Source of the DNA: Brochothrix thermosphacta DSM 20171 = FSL F6-1036
Lineage (GTDB): Bacteria > Bacillota > Bacilli > Lactobacillales > Listeriaceae
Length of the DNA stretch: 64,000 nt
Assembly: GCF_036884295.1 (NCBI RefSeq)
Contig: NZ_CP145608.1
Coordinates: 992,001 to 1,056,000, forward strand
Direction: 5' to 3'
The translations under genes and the position numbers were made by a program. The notes beneath the pieces are model-generated. The model saw only the letters and a program-made list of their open reading frames with translations, searched no databases and was not told the DNA's origin. Positions 1 to 9,554 of the stretch are shown here, piece after piece. Numbering within the stretch: the stretch's first letter is position 1; every line of letters begins with the position of its first letter.

Positions 1-1
1 C

Positions 2-1549
2 TTTGATTACGGCGGGGATTTTTCAAAAGAAGCCAACCATATTGCGTATAACTATCCTTCAAAACCAGCAACATATATCGAGAATAGCCATGGTGGCGTT
101 TTAGGTATAGGAGCTACTAAATCAGTTAAGATAATCCATAATAACTTGCAATCAAAGAAATTTGTTGATAATAAGTGGCATTATTTAGACATTAGCTATG
201 AATTATCGTTAAATCAATTAACCTATCAATTTGATAACCTTCCGCCGGTCAAAGCCATAACTTCTAACGCAGATTTCGGAGGAGCCAATGATTTATATTG
301 GGGATTTACAGGTGCGACAGGTCAAAAAAGTTTAAATCAAAAAGTGCGTTTTGTAGAGTTGCCAGGTTTGGTTAATGCGAAAATTTCGATGTCTGCTGAG
401 GTAGCTACAGGTGACGGTTTGGGTTGGAGTGATTTACCTAACGGTACAGTTGTTGAACCTAATCAACGCGTGAAGCATATAGCATCATTACATTATACAG
501 ATGGTAAACAAGGGTGGGTAAAACCACAAGTGCAAATACCTTTAGATGTAAATGAAGAATTGGTACCAAATACTACAAAATATATTAGTGCTGGTAATCG
601 AGATGCTAAGATTTCAGATGATGATTGGATAGTAGGTGCTGACGGGCAATTAACACTAAAAACTACAGTTCCTGATCTGAATGGTATAAAGTATTTCACA
701 GATGTTACCTATGAAACACGTCCCAAAAATGTAAAAACAGAGACCACTGTTACAAATACATATGATGTTGTTGGTAAGAATTTAATTAAAAATTTAGAAA
801 CAAAACCAACTTATAAAATCGCTGCAAATAAAAAACCTGTTATACGTTGGCCTGATGCCTACAAGTCATTTGAGATTGGTCGTTCAGAAGTAATTGAAAC
901 TTATGCCAATGTCAGTGATGTTGACAGTGACTCTGTTGATGTTTTCTATAGATTAAATAGTGCTCCTTATAAAAAATTTGGAACTGTAAAAGGTAAACAA
1001 AAAGAAGCAGTTAAAGTTCCCTTTGAAATTAAAGGAACTGATTTAGTCGAAGGTAAAAATACCATACAAGTAGTAGCGACAGATTCATTAAATGCTGATT
1101 CAGATATTGATGTCGGAACTATTGCTAGTAATGTTTTCTTAGTTGGAAAACTAGAAATGATGTCGATTCCGAACTTCAGTTTCGGGGATTATACAATAGA
1201 TCAATTACCTCAAACTGCAAAAATAACGGTGGATAAGCCATTGATAGTTTCAGATTTCCGTGAAAAAAATCAAACGTGGAAATTATATGCACAAATGAAA
1301 ACGCCTTTTAAAAACGAGGATGACCACATTGGATTTGTAGAAGGATTTACGTACACTTCACCAATTAGCGGTGCAACAGTAAGTGATATATCTAATAATA
1401 CTTTGATTATAGAAGGTAAATCAGGCGGTAAAGAAGAAACGCTAACGGTAGATCAACTACAAGACAGTTTTAAATTAACTATTCCGGATGGAATCCGTAG
1501 TGGAAATTATACTGGGATAATAACGTGGACATTTTCAGAGACACCCTAA
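2..1549 (+). CDS. L-type lectin / WxL-domain cell-surface protein (5' end outside window)
   Basis: The frame is open from base 2, so the gene starts before the window; about 515 codons are visible. The first ~115 visible residues look like a bacterial L-type (legume-like) lectin domain, with the motif DLYWGFTGATG. Ig-like segments follow, including one with NTIQVVATDS. The C-terminus is a WxL module: WKL in the first motif and a degenerate second motif (YTGIITWTF). WxL domains bind peptidoglycan non-covalently, so this is probably a secreted, wall-attached carbohydrate-binding protein. It leads a cluster of LPxTG, WxL and DUF916 genes of the Csc (cell-surface complex) type. The lectin ligand cannot be read from sequence. 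An internal TTG at 146 is not credible as a start because the lectin fold extends upstream of it. Confidence 0.85.
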   Translation, partial: FDYGGDFSKEANHIAYNYPSKPATYIENSHGGVLGIGATKSVKIIHNNLQSKKFVDNKWHYLDISYELSLNQLTYQFDNLPPVKAITSNADFGGANDLYWGFTGATGQKSLNQKVRFVELPGLVNAKISMSAEVATGDGLGWSDLPNGTVVEPNQRVKHIASLHYTDGKQGWVKPQVQIPLDVNEELVPNTTKYISAGNRDAKISDDDWIVGADGQLTLKTTVPDLNGIKYFTDVTYETRPKNVKTETTVTNTYDVVGKNLIKNLETKPTYKIAANKKPVIRWPDAYKSFEIGRSEVIETYANVSDVDSDSVDVFYRLNSAPYKKFGTVKGKQKEAVKVPFEIKGTDLVEGKNTIQVVATDSLNADSDIDVGTIASNVFLVGKLEMMSIPNFSFGDYTIDQLPQTAKITVDKPLIVSDFREKNQTWKLYAQMKTPFKNEDDHIGFVEGFTYTSPISGATVSDISNNTLIIEGKSGGKEETLTVDQLQDSFKLTIPDGIRSGNYTGIITWTFSETP

Positions 1550-1585
1550 ATACCTGTAAGAGTAATAACAAAGGAGGTGCGTTTG

Positions 1586-1939
1586 ATGGATACGATGATG
1601 AAAAAAGTGTTAGGTGTTTTGTTAGTGGCAGTAATGTTAATTCCGATGTTGATGAATGTTGCTTATGTTAAAGCTGCAGAAAGCAAAAGTAGTATTTCTA
1701 TTCGCTTTACGAATGAAGGTAAAGATAACGGAACTGATAAGGGAACTAGCAATGGTACTGGATCTGATAACGGTAAAGGAACTGGTAATGTTAACAAGTC
1801 TGATAACGGAGGTAAGTTACCAGTGACAGGTGAACAAACACAGGGTTTTATCTTATTGATGGGGCTTGTATGCGTGATGGTATTTGCCGTTAGAATAAGG
1901 CAAATCAGAGTAGTTACAAATAAAAAGGAGGAAATTTAA
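1586..1939 (+). CDS. small LPxTG-anchored surface protein (CscD-like)
   Basis: This is a 117-aa protein. The start is ATG 1586, eight bases after AAGGAGG (1571-1577); the upstream in-frame GTG at 1577 lies inside that ribosome binding site. A hydrophobic signal peptide (about residues 5-28) is followed by a Gly/Asn/Asp/Lys-rich spacer and LPVTG at residues 78-82. A membrane segment and a basic tail complete a sortase anchor. Csc clusters typically carry one such short LPxTG protein together with WxL and DUF916 proteins, probably to help tether the complex to the wall. The next gene starts immediately after its stop, which suggests co-transcription. The spacer has no recognisable domain. Confidence 0.8.
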   Translation: MDTMMKKVLGVLLVAVMLIPMLMNVAYVKAAESKSSISIRFTNEGKDNGTDKGTSNGTGSDNGKGTGNVNKSDNGGKLPVTGEQTQGFILLMGLVCVMVFAVRIRQIRVVTNKKEEI

Positions 1940-2524
1940 ATGAAATTAGTAAAACCTTTGGCTACATTAGGAATGGCTTCAGCCATTCTCTTATCAGCGA
2001 GTAATATTGCTTTTGCAGATACAACAAGTACGGCATCCTTTACATTAAAAGCATCTGAGGGTGGTGAATCGGGTGCGGCCACAATCGATGAAATTTCTGC
2101 AATTGAATTTGGCGAAAAAACACTTTCAGACAAAGAAGAAACATACACTGCAATCAATCCACTTCTCATGAAAGTGAGTGATACGCGTGGAACAGGTGAA
2201 GGTTGGGCCTTAAACGCTAAAATAACAAAATTTGTTAAAGAAAATGATACAAGCGTCGAGTTACGTGGTTCAGTGTTGACAATTGCTCAAGGGGAAGTGA
2301 CGTCACCGAGTGGTTCAGCTTCAGAAAAACCCACAGCGGCTAAAAATGTTGTCCTTAACGACGAAGAACACACTTTATTTGCTGGACGAAGAGATCAAGG
2401 TTTGGGTACATGGTTAAATACCGTCAGTGCCTCAGGTGTTACTTTGAAAGTACCTAACGGTAATAACGCTGGTAAATACACTGCCACAATTAGTTATGTA
2501 TTGGCCGCAGCACCACAAAGTTAA
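1940..2524 (+). CDS. WxL-domain surface protein
   Basis: This 194-aa secreted protein consists almost entirely of one WxL domain. The signal peptide ends near NIAFA at residue 26. The first motif is GWAL. The second is YTATISYVL, in which the usual Trp of WxL is Tyr. The ending LAAAP is family-typical. GGAGG lies just upstream (1926-1930) of ATG 1940. WxL domains attach to peptidoglycan, and this protein probably sits in the same surface complex as its neighbours. It lacks the proline-rich linker seen in the next two paralogues. No enzymatic domain is visible. Confidence 0.85.
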   Translation: MKLVKPLATLGMASAILLSASNIAFADTTSTASFTLKASEGGESGAATIDEISAIEFGEKTLSDKEETYTAINPLLMKVSDTRGTGEGWALNAKITKFVKENDTSVELRGSVLTIAQGEVTSPSGSASEKPTAAKNVVLNDEEHTLFAGRRDQGLGTWLNTVSASGVTLKVPNGNNAGKYTATISYVLAAAPQS

Positions 2525-2583
2525 TTAGGCAACACAGATAGACCACATAGATACTACTTAAAACAACTAGGAGGAAGAGTAAC

Positions 2584-3264
2584 ATGAAATTAACTAAAAC
2601 TTTGGCAGTAACAGGTTTGGCAACGGCATTAATGATTACAGGAAGCGGAATCGTATCTGCTGACGAAACAGCACCAAAAGCAGAAACAGGTTCAGCAAGC
2701 GTTATCTTATCAGGTAGCAACGGCGAAACACCACCAGAAATTATCGATCCAACTTTACCAGTTGATCCAGAAAACCCAGGCGTAGACCCAGGTGAAACAG
2801 GACAAACAGGTCCATTGACAATTGACTATGTGCCACACTTTGATTTTGGTTCAGTTGAAATTGGTGAAAAACCAACAGTAACAGCTGCAACAAACGCAAA
2901 AGCATCTGTTCAAATCAGTGACCGTCGTGCATCAGGTGAAGGTTGGTCATTAACAGCGTCATTAAGTGAATTTACAGATGCTGAAGATAAGACTCAAGAA
3001 CTTAAAGGTGTGTCAATCACACTTCCAGCAGGAAAAGCGACAACAACAGAAGGTAACGTATCACCAGAAGCTGTGACATTAGCGGCAGATTTAAAAGCAA
3101 ATGGTGAAAGTGCAACAATCTTCAAAGCTGATGAAAACGCTGGTTTAGGTTCATGGGCAAACGTTATCACACCAGGTGATGTTAAATTATCTGTTGGATC
3201 AGGTAACCTTGCAGGCGATTACTCAGCAACAATGACTTACACTTTGGCAAATGCACCAAAATAA
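2584..3264 (+). CDS. WxL-domain surface protein
   Basis: This 226-aa protein has a signal peptide (MKLTKTLAVTGLATALMITG, cleaved near VSADE), a Pro/Glu/Asp-rich linker (about residues 50-78) and a WxL domain. The first motif is GEGWSL. The second is YSATMTYTL, again with Tyr in place of the second Trp, ending LANAP. A strong GGAGG lies before ATG 2584. It is one of three consecutive WxL paralogues, which are likely products of tandem duplication. Its role is non-covalent wall attachment in the Csc-type complex; the ligand is unknown. Confidence 0.85.
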   Translation: MKLTKTLAVTGLATALMITGSGIVSADETAPKAETGSASVILSGSNGETPPEIIDPTLPVDPENPGVDPGETGQTGPLTIDYVPHFDFGSVEIGEKPTVTAATNAKASVQISDRRASGEGWSLTASLSEFTDAEDKTQELKGVSITLPAGKATTTEGNVSPEAVTLAADLKANGESATIFKADENAGLGSWANVITPGDVKLSVGSGNLAGDYSATMTYTLANAPK

Positions 3265-3285
3265 GTGTAGATTGGAGTGGATGTA

Positions 3286-3987
3286 ATGGAACGTTTTAAT
3301 AAAAGAATTGCGAGTAGTTTGGTCGTTCTGATTGGTCTTCCACTAATGACGATACCTAGTGTTAGTGCAAATGAAACCACTGTTTCAGCACCATCAGAAA
3401 TGATTATTCGTTTTCTTCCGGGATCAACTGGTCCAACGGCACCAATTAACCCAATCAATCCAGGTGAAAAACCTAAGCCTGATCCAATCGACCCTACTAA
3501 TCCTGGGACAGGTCAATCAGGAACACTAACAATTGATTTTCTGTCGAATTTCAAATTTGGTGAACAAGCATTGGGTAAAAAAGAATATTATGCGGTTAAT
3601 GAAAACCCCTACATGCAAGTAACTGACAAACGTGGTCTTTCTAACGGTTGGGTGTTAACGGCAGCCGTTTCGCCCTTTGAATCAGCAGATGGTCGTTCTC
3701 AATTAACTGGAGCAGAATTAACGCTTGGTAAGGGGAATGTAAAGTCTTTGGCTGGTAATATCTCATCAGCGCCAATTGCACAAGCGGTTACTTTTAAAAA
3801 TAACGATAGTTTCACAGTGATGAAAGCTGGCAACGGTGGTAGTCGTGGAACATGGGTCAACGTATTGAGTGGCAAAGCGGGAAGTAATGAAAAAATAAAA
3901 TTAACTGTACCCGCAGGAGCAAAAGCTAATGTAGACTATTCAGCAGTAATGAAATGGCAATTAGCAGATGCACCAGTAGGTCTATAA
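3286..3987 (+). CDS. WxL-domain surface protein
   Basis: This is a 233-aa protein starting at ATG 3286, eight bases after GGAG; an in-frame GTG at 3277 overlaps that site and is not used here. A signal peptide (SVSANE boundary) is followed by a linker of repeated Pro-Xaa-Asn/Asp-Pro units. The WxL domain has both canonical motifs (NGWVL and YSAVMKWQL), so it is the most canonical of the three paralogues. A rho-independent terminator follows directly and separates it from the DUF916 gene, which therefore may be transcribed on its own. Confidence 0.85.
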   Translation: MERFNKRIASSLVVLIGLPLMTIPSVSANETTVSAPSEMIIRFLPGSTGPTAPINPINPGEKPKPDPIDPTNPGTGQSGTLTIDFLSNFKFGEQALGKKEYYAVNENPYMQVTDKRGLSNGWVLTAAVSPFESADGRSQLTGAELTLGKGNVKSLAGNISSAPIAQAVTFKNNDSFTVMKAGNGGSRGTWVNVLSGKAGSNEKIKLTVPAGAKANVDYSAVMKWQLADAPVGL

Positions 3988-3991
3988 AAGA

Positions 3992-4041
3992 GTGGGAAGC
4001 AGGGTTACGTTATGTGACCTCTGCTTCTTCTCCCTTTTTTT
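3992..4041 (+). terminator. rho-independent terminator after WxL genes
   Basis: GAAGCAG-GGTTAC pairs with GTGACC-CTGCTTC with a small bulge, and a run of seven T follows. It lies 5 bases after the last WxL stop codon. Confidence 0.75.
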
Positions 4042-4102
4042 AATTATGAAAGTTCGCAAATAGTGGTGATTCACTATTCTTAAAATAGAAGGAGGTACAA
4101 AG

Positions 4103-5103
4103 ATGAAAAAAATGATTTATGCAATAATGGTGTTAACGATTTTACTGGGATTTAACCTGAAAGCTGAAGCTGCCTCAATGGATTACGGTGTTAAAAGTAT
4201 TTTACCTGAAAACCAATTAAATAAAAATGTGACATACTACGATTTGAAAATGAAGCCGGGTGAAACACAACAAGTTGAGTTATTATTTGAAAACAATGCA
4301 ACTGAAACGGTAACATTGAATACGAAAATACATACTGCGAGTACTAATGCAAATGGCGTTATTGACTATAGTCGTAACCTTAAAAAACAAGATGAAAGTA
4401 TGAAATACCAAATTGCAGATTATGTAAAAGGCCCTAAAACAGTGACATTAAAAGCAAAAGAAACGCGTAAAGTAGCCTATACAATTACAATGCCTAAACA
4501 CTCTTTTGATGGCATTTTACTTGGTGGTTTTCATGTGTCTAAAGAGAAAAGTAAAGCAGAAGAAAAAAAGAACAAGGCCAACAAATTAAAAATGAATTCG
4601 CCTATGTTATTGGGTTGAAATTGACAGAAACAAACAAAAAAATTAAGCCGGAATTGAAATTGATTGATGTTAAGCCAGCTTTAGAAAACTACCATACAGT
4701 TGTGAAGGCGTTTATTCAAAATCCAACAGCTTCGATTATTTCGGATTTAAAAATTGAAGCTCAAGTAACAAAAAAAGATTCTAAAACGGTATTGCATGAG
4801 ATTAAGAAAGAAAATTATGCGATGGCACCTAACACTAATTTCGGTTTTGCCATACCTTGGGATAACCAAGAATTAAAACCGGGGAAATACACAGTGAGTG
4901 TTAAAGCCGAAGATAAAACCAAAGAAAAATGGGAATTTACACGTGATTTTGAAATTAAAAAGGAAGCAGAATCATTGAATAAAGAAGCTGTAGATATTGA
5001 AAAACCATTCCCTTGGGGATGGACAATTGCAGGAGGAATAGTACTCCTAGCCATTATTGCAGGTGCTGTTTACTTTATCATTAAGAAGCGTCGTAAAAAT
5101 TAA
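4103..5103 (+). pseudogene. DUF916/DUF3324 WxL-interacting protein, split by a one-base frameshift
   Basis: Two adjacent reading frames (4103-4618 and 4615-5103) together encode one typical ~333-aa DUF916 + DUF3324 protein. The first half has a signal peptide (to about residue 24) and the peptidoglycan-binding DUF916 domain. The second half has DUF3324, a C-terminal membrane helix (GWTIAGGIVLLAIIAG) and a basic tail KKRRKN. The family-typical junction NEFAYVIGLKLTE is encoded in the second frame starting at 4591, upstream of the first frame's stop. The break falls at the AAAAA run 4588-4592, where a sixth A would restore the frame. These proteins are thought to bridge WxL proteins, peptidoglycan and membrane, so loss would affect anchoring of the whole cluster. 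It could be a true mutation, a phase-variable tract or an assembly error. Confidence 0.8.
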
Positions 5104-5120
5104 TAATTAAAATAATAGCT

Positions 5121-5168
5121 AAAACACAAGCGCATGTTTTTAAATGTGAGTTTGTGTTTTTATTTTTG
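5121..5168 (+). terminator. terminator after DUF916 gene
   Basis: AAAACACAA (5121-5129) pairs with TTGTGTTTT (5152-5160), followed by a T-rich tail. Confidence 0.7.
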
Positions 5169-5268
5169 TTTAAGTGCAATTCATTTATCGATGTAAAAAA
5201 AACTGATAAGATGAAGTCATAATGATTTTTTAACGTTCTTACAGTGAATAACATGAGGTGATTCGATA

Positions 5269-5694
5269 ATGACACAGGGTGCTATACATCATATTGAGAT
5301 ATATGTGGCAGATTTAGCTGAATCAGAAAATTTTTGGGGTTGGTTGCTAGAAAGTTTGGGTTATACGCCCTATCAAAAATGGGATAAAGGAATAAGTTGG
5401 CAATTAAAAGGTCAATATTTAGTGTTTGTGCAAGCAGAATCGCAATTTACAGAATCAGGCTATCACCGAAAACGTATTGGTTTAAATCATCTTGCGTTTA
5501 ATGTTGAGTCGTCTGCTAACGTTGACGACTATAAAGTGAAGTTAGAAGAACGTGGGAGTCGTATACTCTATTTGGATAAACATCCGTACGCAGGAGGTTC
5601 AGAAAATTACGCGATTTATTTTGAAGATCCTAACGGTATAAAAGTTGAACTTGTCGCAACAAGAGCAAAGAATGAGAATGAAGGATGTGACTGA
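5269..5694 (+). CDS. VOC-family (glyoxalase/bleomycin-resistance fold) protein
   Basis: This is a 141-aa single-domain vicinal-oxygen-chelate protein. Characteristic pieces are HHIEIYVADL at the N-terminus, LNHLAFNV in the middle and EDPNGIKVELVA at the C-terminus; the His and Glu in these are the usual metal-ligand positions. GAGGTGA precedes ATG 5269. Substrates in this family range widely (methylglyoxal adducts, fosfomycin, aromatic diols), and nothing here identifies one. The next gene starts two bases after its stop, so the two are co-transcribed. Confidence 0.8.
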   Translation: MTQGAIHHIEIYVADLAESENFWGWLLESLGYTPYQKWDKGISWQLKGQYLVFVQAESQFTESGYHRKRIGLNHLAFNVESSANVDDYKVKLEERGSRILYLDKHPYAGGSENYAIYFEDPNGIKVELVATRAKNENEGCD

Positions 5695-5696
5695 TA

Positions 5697-6416
5697 ATGA
5701 CAACAAATTTATTTTTATTCGGTGGAGGTCCGCCTTTCACAAATAAACTTGCAGAACGTTTTCGTAAAATTGCAAAAAAACACACAGGTAAAGTGGTTGT
5801 TTTATATATAGAAAAAAACTTACAAAAAGATAAAACATACACAAAAAAATACATTAATACCTTAAGGAAAAAGGGGTATAATGATTTTTGTTTGTTACCT
5901 TTAGGGACAACAAAAGTAGCAGAAGTAGAAAACAGTGCAGGTATTATAATAGGTGCAGGTAACACACTTGTTTACGCTAAGCACATTGTTGATACAGCAA
6001 TTGGTAAGGCTATAAAAGATGCGTATGAACGAGGGGTGCCAGTTGCTGGATTTTCAGCAGGTGCTTTAATTAGCCCAAGTGAATGTGTAATATCACCAAG
6101 GGATAATAAAGAACGACTTTTTAAACAACGAAAAGGGCTAGGACTTCTCAACAATACGGTGTTAGTTGCACACTATCAACAATGGGAAGAAAGCAAGCAT
6201 CTGCGAGAAACAGCAACGGCTTTTCCAACGTTTCAAAATTATGGAATAAATGAGCACACCGATATTTATTTTAGAGATGGGACGTTTTTTGAAATGGAAG
6301 GTGACGGGGTTTTTACTATTATTGACCAACAGTTGCACGCCGTTATAAATAAAGAACCTGTATCCAAATTGAAGCTATGGCAAAAAATAAGGAATTTTTT
6401 CTTAAAGGTTAGATAA
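5697..6416 (+). CDS. peptidase S51 family (dipeptidase E-like) protein
   Basis: This 239-aa protein has an N-terminal Rossmann-like start (LFLFGGGPPFTNKL), the segment IIIGAGNT and the nucleophile elbow GFSAGA expected of peptidase S51 (aspartyl dipeptidase or cyanophycinase-like serine hydrolases). A His-containing stretch (LVAHYQQWEE) and NEHTDIYFRDG follow. There is no signal peptide, so it is cytoplasmic. It is probably a peptidase for small acidic peptides, but the substrate is inferred only from the family. It lies in a two-gene operon behind the VOC protein. Confidence 0.75.
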   Translation: MTTNLFLFGGGPPFTNKLAERFRKIAKKHTGKVVVLYIEKNLQKDKTYTKKYINTLRKKGYNDFCLLPLGTTKVAEVENSAGIIIGAGNTLVYAKHIVDTAIGKAIKDAYERGVPVAGFSAGALISPSECVISPRDNKERLFKQRKGLGLLNNTVLVAHYQQWEESKHLRETATAFPTFQNYGINEHTDIYFRDGTFFEMEGDGVFTIIDQQLHAVINKEPVSKLKLWQKIRNFFLKVR

Positions 6417-6555
6417 GCTAACAATATTTGATGTACTCTCTGCTAAATAAAGGTATAATAAGAATACAATAGGATGTTTTATGTAGTAATGCGAACAGAA
6501 GTATCGTGCTGATAGATTAGAGAGACAATATAAATTAATTTACACTAATTGTTTA

Positions 6556-6591
6556 AATTTTCTGTTATTTATAAAAGTAGTTTGATATACT
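6556..6591 (+). promoter_or_regulatory. candidate CodY box and promoter for ilvE
   Basis: AATTTTCTGTTATTT (6556-6570) matches the CodY consensus AATTTTCWGAAAATT at 12 of 15 positions. TATACT (6586-6591) is a plausible -10, and the CodY-like site covers the corresponding -35 position. CodY control of branched-chain amino acid genes is established in low-GC Firmicutes; its operation here is inferred. Confidence 0.45.
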
Positions 6592-6652
6592 AAGTAAATA
6601 CTTCTAAGCATCACATACAGACATTGATAAAATACACAAAGGTGGGGTTCAA

Positions 6653-7672
6653 ATGAGTGCAAAAGATATTGATTTTAACAATTTAGGTTTTAGTTATATA
6701 AAGACAGATTTACGTTATATTTCTTACTGGAAAGATGGTAAATGGGATGATGGGCAATTAACGGAAGATAATGTATTGCATATCTCTGAAGGCTCGCCAT
6801 CGTTACATTATGGTCAACAAAGTTTTGAGGGCTTGAAAGCATATCGTTGTAAGGATGGTTCAATTAACTTGTTCCGACCTGATAAAAATGCGGAACGTAT
6901 GCAAGCAAGTTGCGATCGTTTACTGATGCCTGAGGTTCCAACAGATGTGTTTGTAGAAGCGTGTAAACAGGTAGTGAAGGCGAATGAAGCATACCTTCCA
7001 CCATACGGCACAGGCGGTTCGTTGTATTTACGTCCATTTATCATTGGTACTGGTGATAACATAGGTGTTAATGCCGCACGTGAGTATATCTTTTCAATTT
7101 TCTGTATGCCTGTTGGCCCTTACTTTAAAGGTGGCATGACGCCACATAATTTTGTGGTATCTAGCTATGACCGTGCAGCACCTAACGGTACCGGTGCGGC
7201 TAAAGTAGGCGGTAACTATGCAGCGAGCTTATTAGCGGGTAAAGAAGCACGCGAACGTAAATTCAGTGATGCGATTTATTTAGATCCAGCAACACATACT
7301 TTAATTGAAGAGGTTGGCGCAGCTAATTTCTTTGGTATTACAGAAGATGATGAATTTGTAACGCCTTTATCACCGTCAATTTTACCAAGTATCACTAAAT
7401 ATTCATTGTTATATTTAGCAGAGCACCGCTTAGGTTTAAAAGCGACTGAAGGTTTAGTACCGATTGATGGACTGGAGCAATTTAAAGAAGCCGGAGCTTG
7501 TGGGACTGCTGCAGTTATAACACCTATCGGTGGTATTCAAAATGGTGATGACTTCCATGTGTTTTATTCAGAAACAGAAGTAGGTCCAATCACTACAAAA
7601 CTTTATGATGAATTAGTGGGTATTCAATATGGTGATGTTGTGGCACCGGACGGTTGGATTTTTAAAGTTTAA
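6653..7672 (+). CDS. ilvE: branched-chain amino acid aminotransferase
   Basis: This 339-aa fold-type IV PLP enzyme interconverts leucine, isoleucine and valine with their 2-oxo acids using glutamate/2-oxoglutarate. Diagnostic segments are LHYGQQSFEGLKAYR, the PLP-lysine region KVGGNYAASLLA, and LIEEVGAANFF. The length is usual for the family. AAGGTGGGG precedes ATG 6653. It is monocistronic, bounded by its own promoter region with a CodY-like site and a strong terminator. In meat- or food-associated Gram-positives this enzyme feeds branched-chain acid formation; that role is inferred. Confidence 0.92.
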   Translation: MSAKDIDFNNLGFSYIKTDLRYISYWKDGKWDDGQLTEDNVLHISEGSPSLHYGQQSFEGLKAYRCKDGSINLFRPDKNAERMQASCDRLLMPEVPTDVFVEACKQVVKANEAYLPPYGTGGSLYLRPFIIGTGDNIGVNAAREYIFSIFCMPVGPYFKGGMTPHNFVVSSYDRAAPNGTGAAKVGGNYAASLLAGKEARERKFSDAIYLDPATHTLIEEVGAANFFGITEDDEFVTPLSPSILPSITKYSLLYLAEHRLGLKATEGLVPIDGLEQFKEAGACGTAAVITPIGGIQNGDDFHVFYSETEVGPITTKLYDELVGIQYGDVVAPDGWIFKV

Positions 7673-7713
7673 TCACCGATTTATCAGGTTGTTAGAAAAA
7701 TAAGAAACTCTGT

Positions 7714-7753
7714 AAAAAAGCATTTTGACGTTTTGTTAAAATGCTTTTTTTTT
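7714..7753 (+). terminator. terminator after ilvE
   Basis: A 16-bp stem (AAAAAAGCATTTTGAC with GTTAAAATGCTTTTTT, one wobble pair) is followed by a continuous T run. Confidence 0.9.
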
Positions 7754-7853
7754 GCTGAAAAATAATGCGTTTCAATTGTTTGAATTATGAGTATTTTGAC
7801 GTCATTATAGAAATTATTTGAGGTGAAATAGACAAAATAGGGTCATAATATCA

Positions 7854-7929
7854 AATCGCGAACATTTGCTGGAAATTACTTTCTATTTGATAATAATTTC
7901 CGTGAATAACGGCATATCTATGCTATAAT
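7854..7929 (+). promoter_or_regulatory. xpt promoter region with PurBox-like sites
   Basis: AATCGCGAACATT (7854-7866) matches the PurBox AWWWCCGAACWWT at 11 of 13 positions. ATTTCCGTGAATA (7896-7908) is a weaker second copy overlapping the -35 position of TATAAT (7924-7929). No guanine-riboswitch core is seen, although xpt genes in relatives often have one. Purine control by PurR is therefore plausible but unproven. Confidence 0.35.
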
Positions 7930-7964
7930 AAGAGATAAATTCAGTTAATTAATAGATAATATAG

Positions 7965-8558
<594 letters not shown>

Positions 8559-8572
8559 TAAATAGCAGTACA

Positions 8573-8613
8573 ATAGCCAGGCTGATGTGGAAATCACACA
8601 TTAGTCTGGCTAT
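8573..8613 (+). terminator. stem-loop between xpt and exonuclease gene
   Basis: ATAGCCAG (8573-8580) pairs with CTGGCTAT (8606-8613), and the interior also pairs (ATGTG with CACAT). No clear T run follows, so termination may be weak or read-through may occur. Confidence 0.45.
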
Positions 8614-8643
8614 CATTAATAATGTGATAAAGGAGAGAATAGA

Positions 8644-9525
8644 GTGGAAAAAAAGAAAGTTTTATTGGTTGATGGAATGGCGTTATTGTTTCGTTCATTT
8701 TATGCAACAGCCGTTTCCAATCAATTTATGTATAATGAAGCAGGTGTCCCTACAAATGGCGTACAAGGGTTTGTAAAGCACTTGTTAACAGCGATAGAAG
8801 AACATCAATCGGACCACGTAGGTGTTTGCTGGGATTTAGGAGGAGGGACGTTTCGGAATGAAATGTGGAGCGAGTACAAAGCTCATCGTTCTGCGCCTCC
8901 TGCAGAATTAATTCCACAGTTTGATTACGCTAAAGAAATCGCAGATGCGCTTGGGTTCATTAATATTAGTTGTCAGGGGTATGAAGCTGATGATTGTTTG
9001 GGTACATTGGCAGATCATTATCGCTCTCAAAATGCGCACACAACGATTGTCACCGGTGATAAAGATATTTTACAGTTAGTGGATGAGGATACTAATGTTT
9101 GGATTTTACAAAAAGGTTATGGCAATTATAAAAAGTATGATCCGATTACATTTGTAGAAGAGTGGGAAATTCAACCAAAACAATTAATTGATTTAAAAGC
9201 ATTTATGGGTGATACAGCGGATGGTTATCCTGGTGTTAAAGGTATTGGTGAAAAAACTGCCACTGCTCTGATCAAAAAATACGGTAATGTACAAACAGTT
9301 ATTGATAACGTATCTGAGCTGTCAAAAGGTCAAATGACAAAAATACAAAATGATTTAGAGATGTTGGATATGTCTTTGAGACTTGCGGAAATAAATTGCA
9401 GTGTGCCTATAACAGTTGAAATAGATACACTGTTTTATAAAGGTTTTACAGCTGATAGCCTTGATATTTGTGGTTATTATGGCTTGAAAGTTGTACGCCG
9501 TGAAATTGAAAAATTATTAGGTTAA
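8644..9525 (+). CDS. 5'-3' exonuclease (PolI N-terminal domain-like)
   Basis: This 293-aa protein has the PIN-like flap-nuclease fold of the 5' nuclease domain of DNA polymerase I, without a polymerase domain. Acidic metal-binding motifs are visible (LLVDGMALLFRSFYA, GYEADDCLGTLA, VTGDKDILQLVDE). The helix-3-turn-helix is GDTADGYPGVKGIGEKTA. Stand-alone copies such as B. subtilis YpcP process RNA primers and flaps alongside PolI. The start is GTG 8644, preceded by AAAGGAGAG. Confidence 0.88.
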   Translation: MEKKKVLLVDGMALLFRSFYATAVSNQFMYNEAGVPTNGVQGFVKHLLTAIEEHQSDHVGVCWDLGGGTFRNEMWSEYKAHRSAPPAELIPQFDYAKEIADALGFINISCQGYEADDCLGTLADHYRSQNAHTTIVTGDKDILQLVDEDTNVWILQKGYGNYKKYDPITFVEEWEIQPKQLIDLKAFMGDTADGYPGVKGIGEKTATALIKKYGNVQTVIDNVSELSKGQMTKIQNDLEMLDMSLRLAEINCSVPITVEIDTLFYKGFTADSLDICGYYGLKVVRREIEKLLG

Positions 9526-9554
9526 TATTAATTTTGAAAGATTGAAGGAGTAGT

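Noticed and set aside
4585-4594. Programmed -1 ribosomal frameshift in the DUF916 gene
   Set aside because: No X XXY YYZ heptamer in the correct frame and no obvious downstream pseudoknot; a lost A in the run is simpler.
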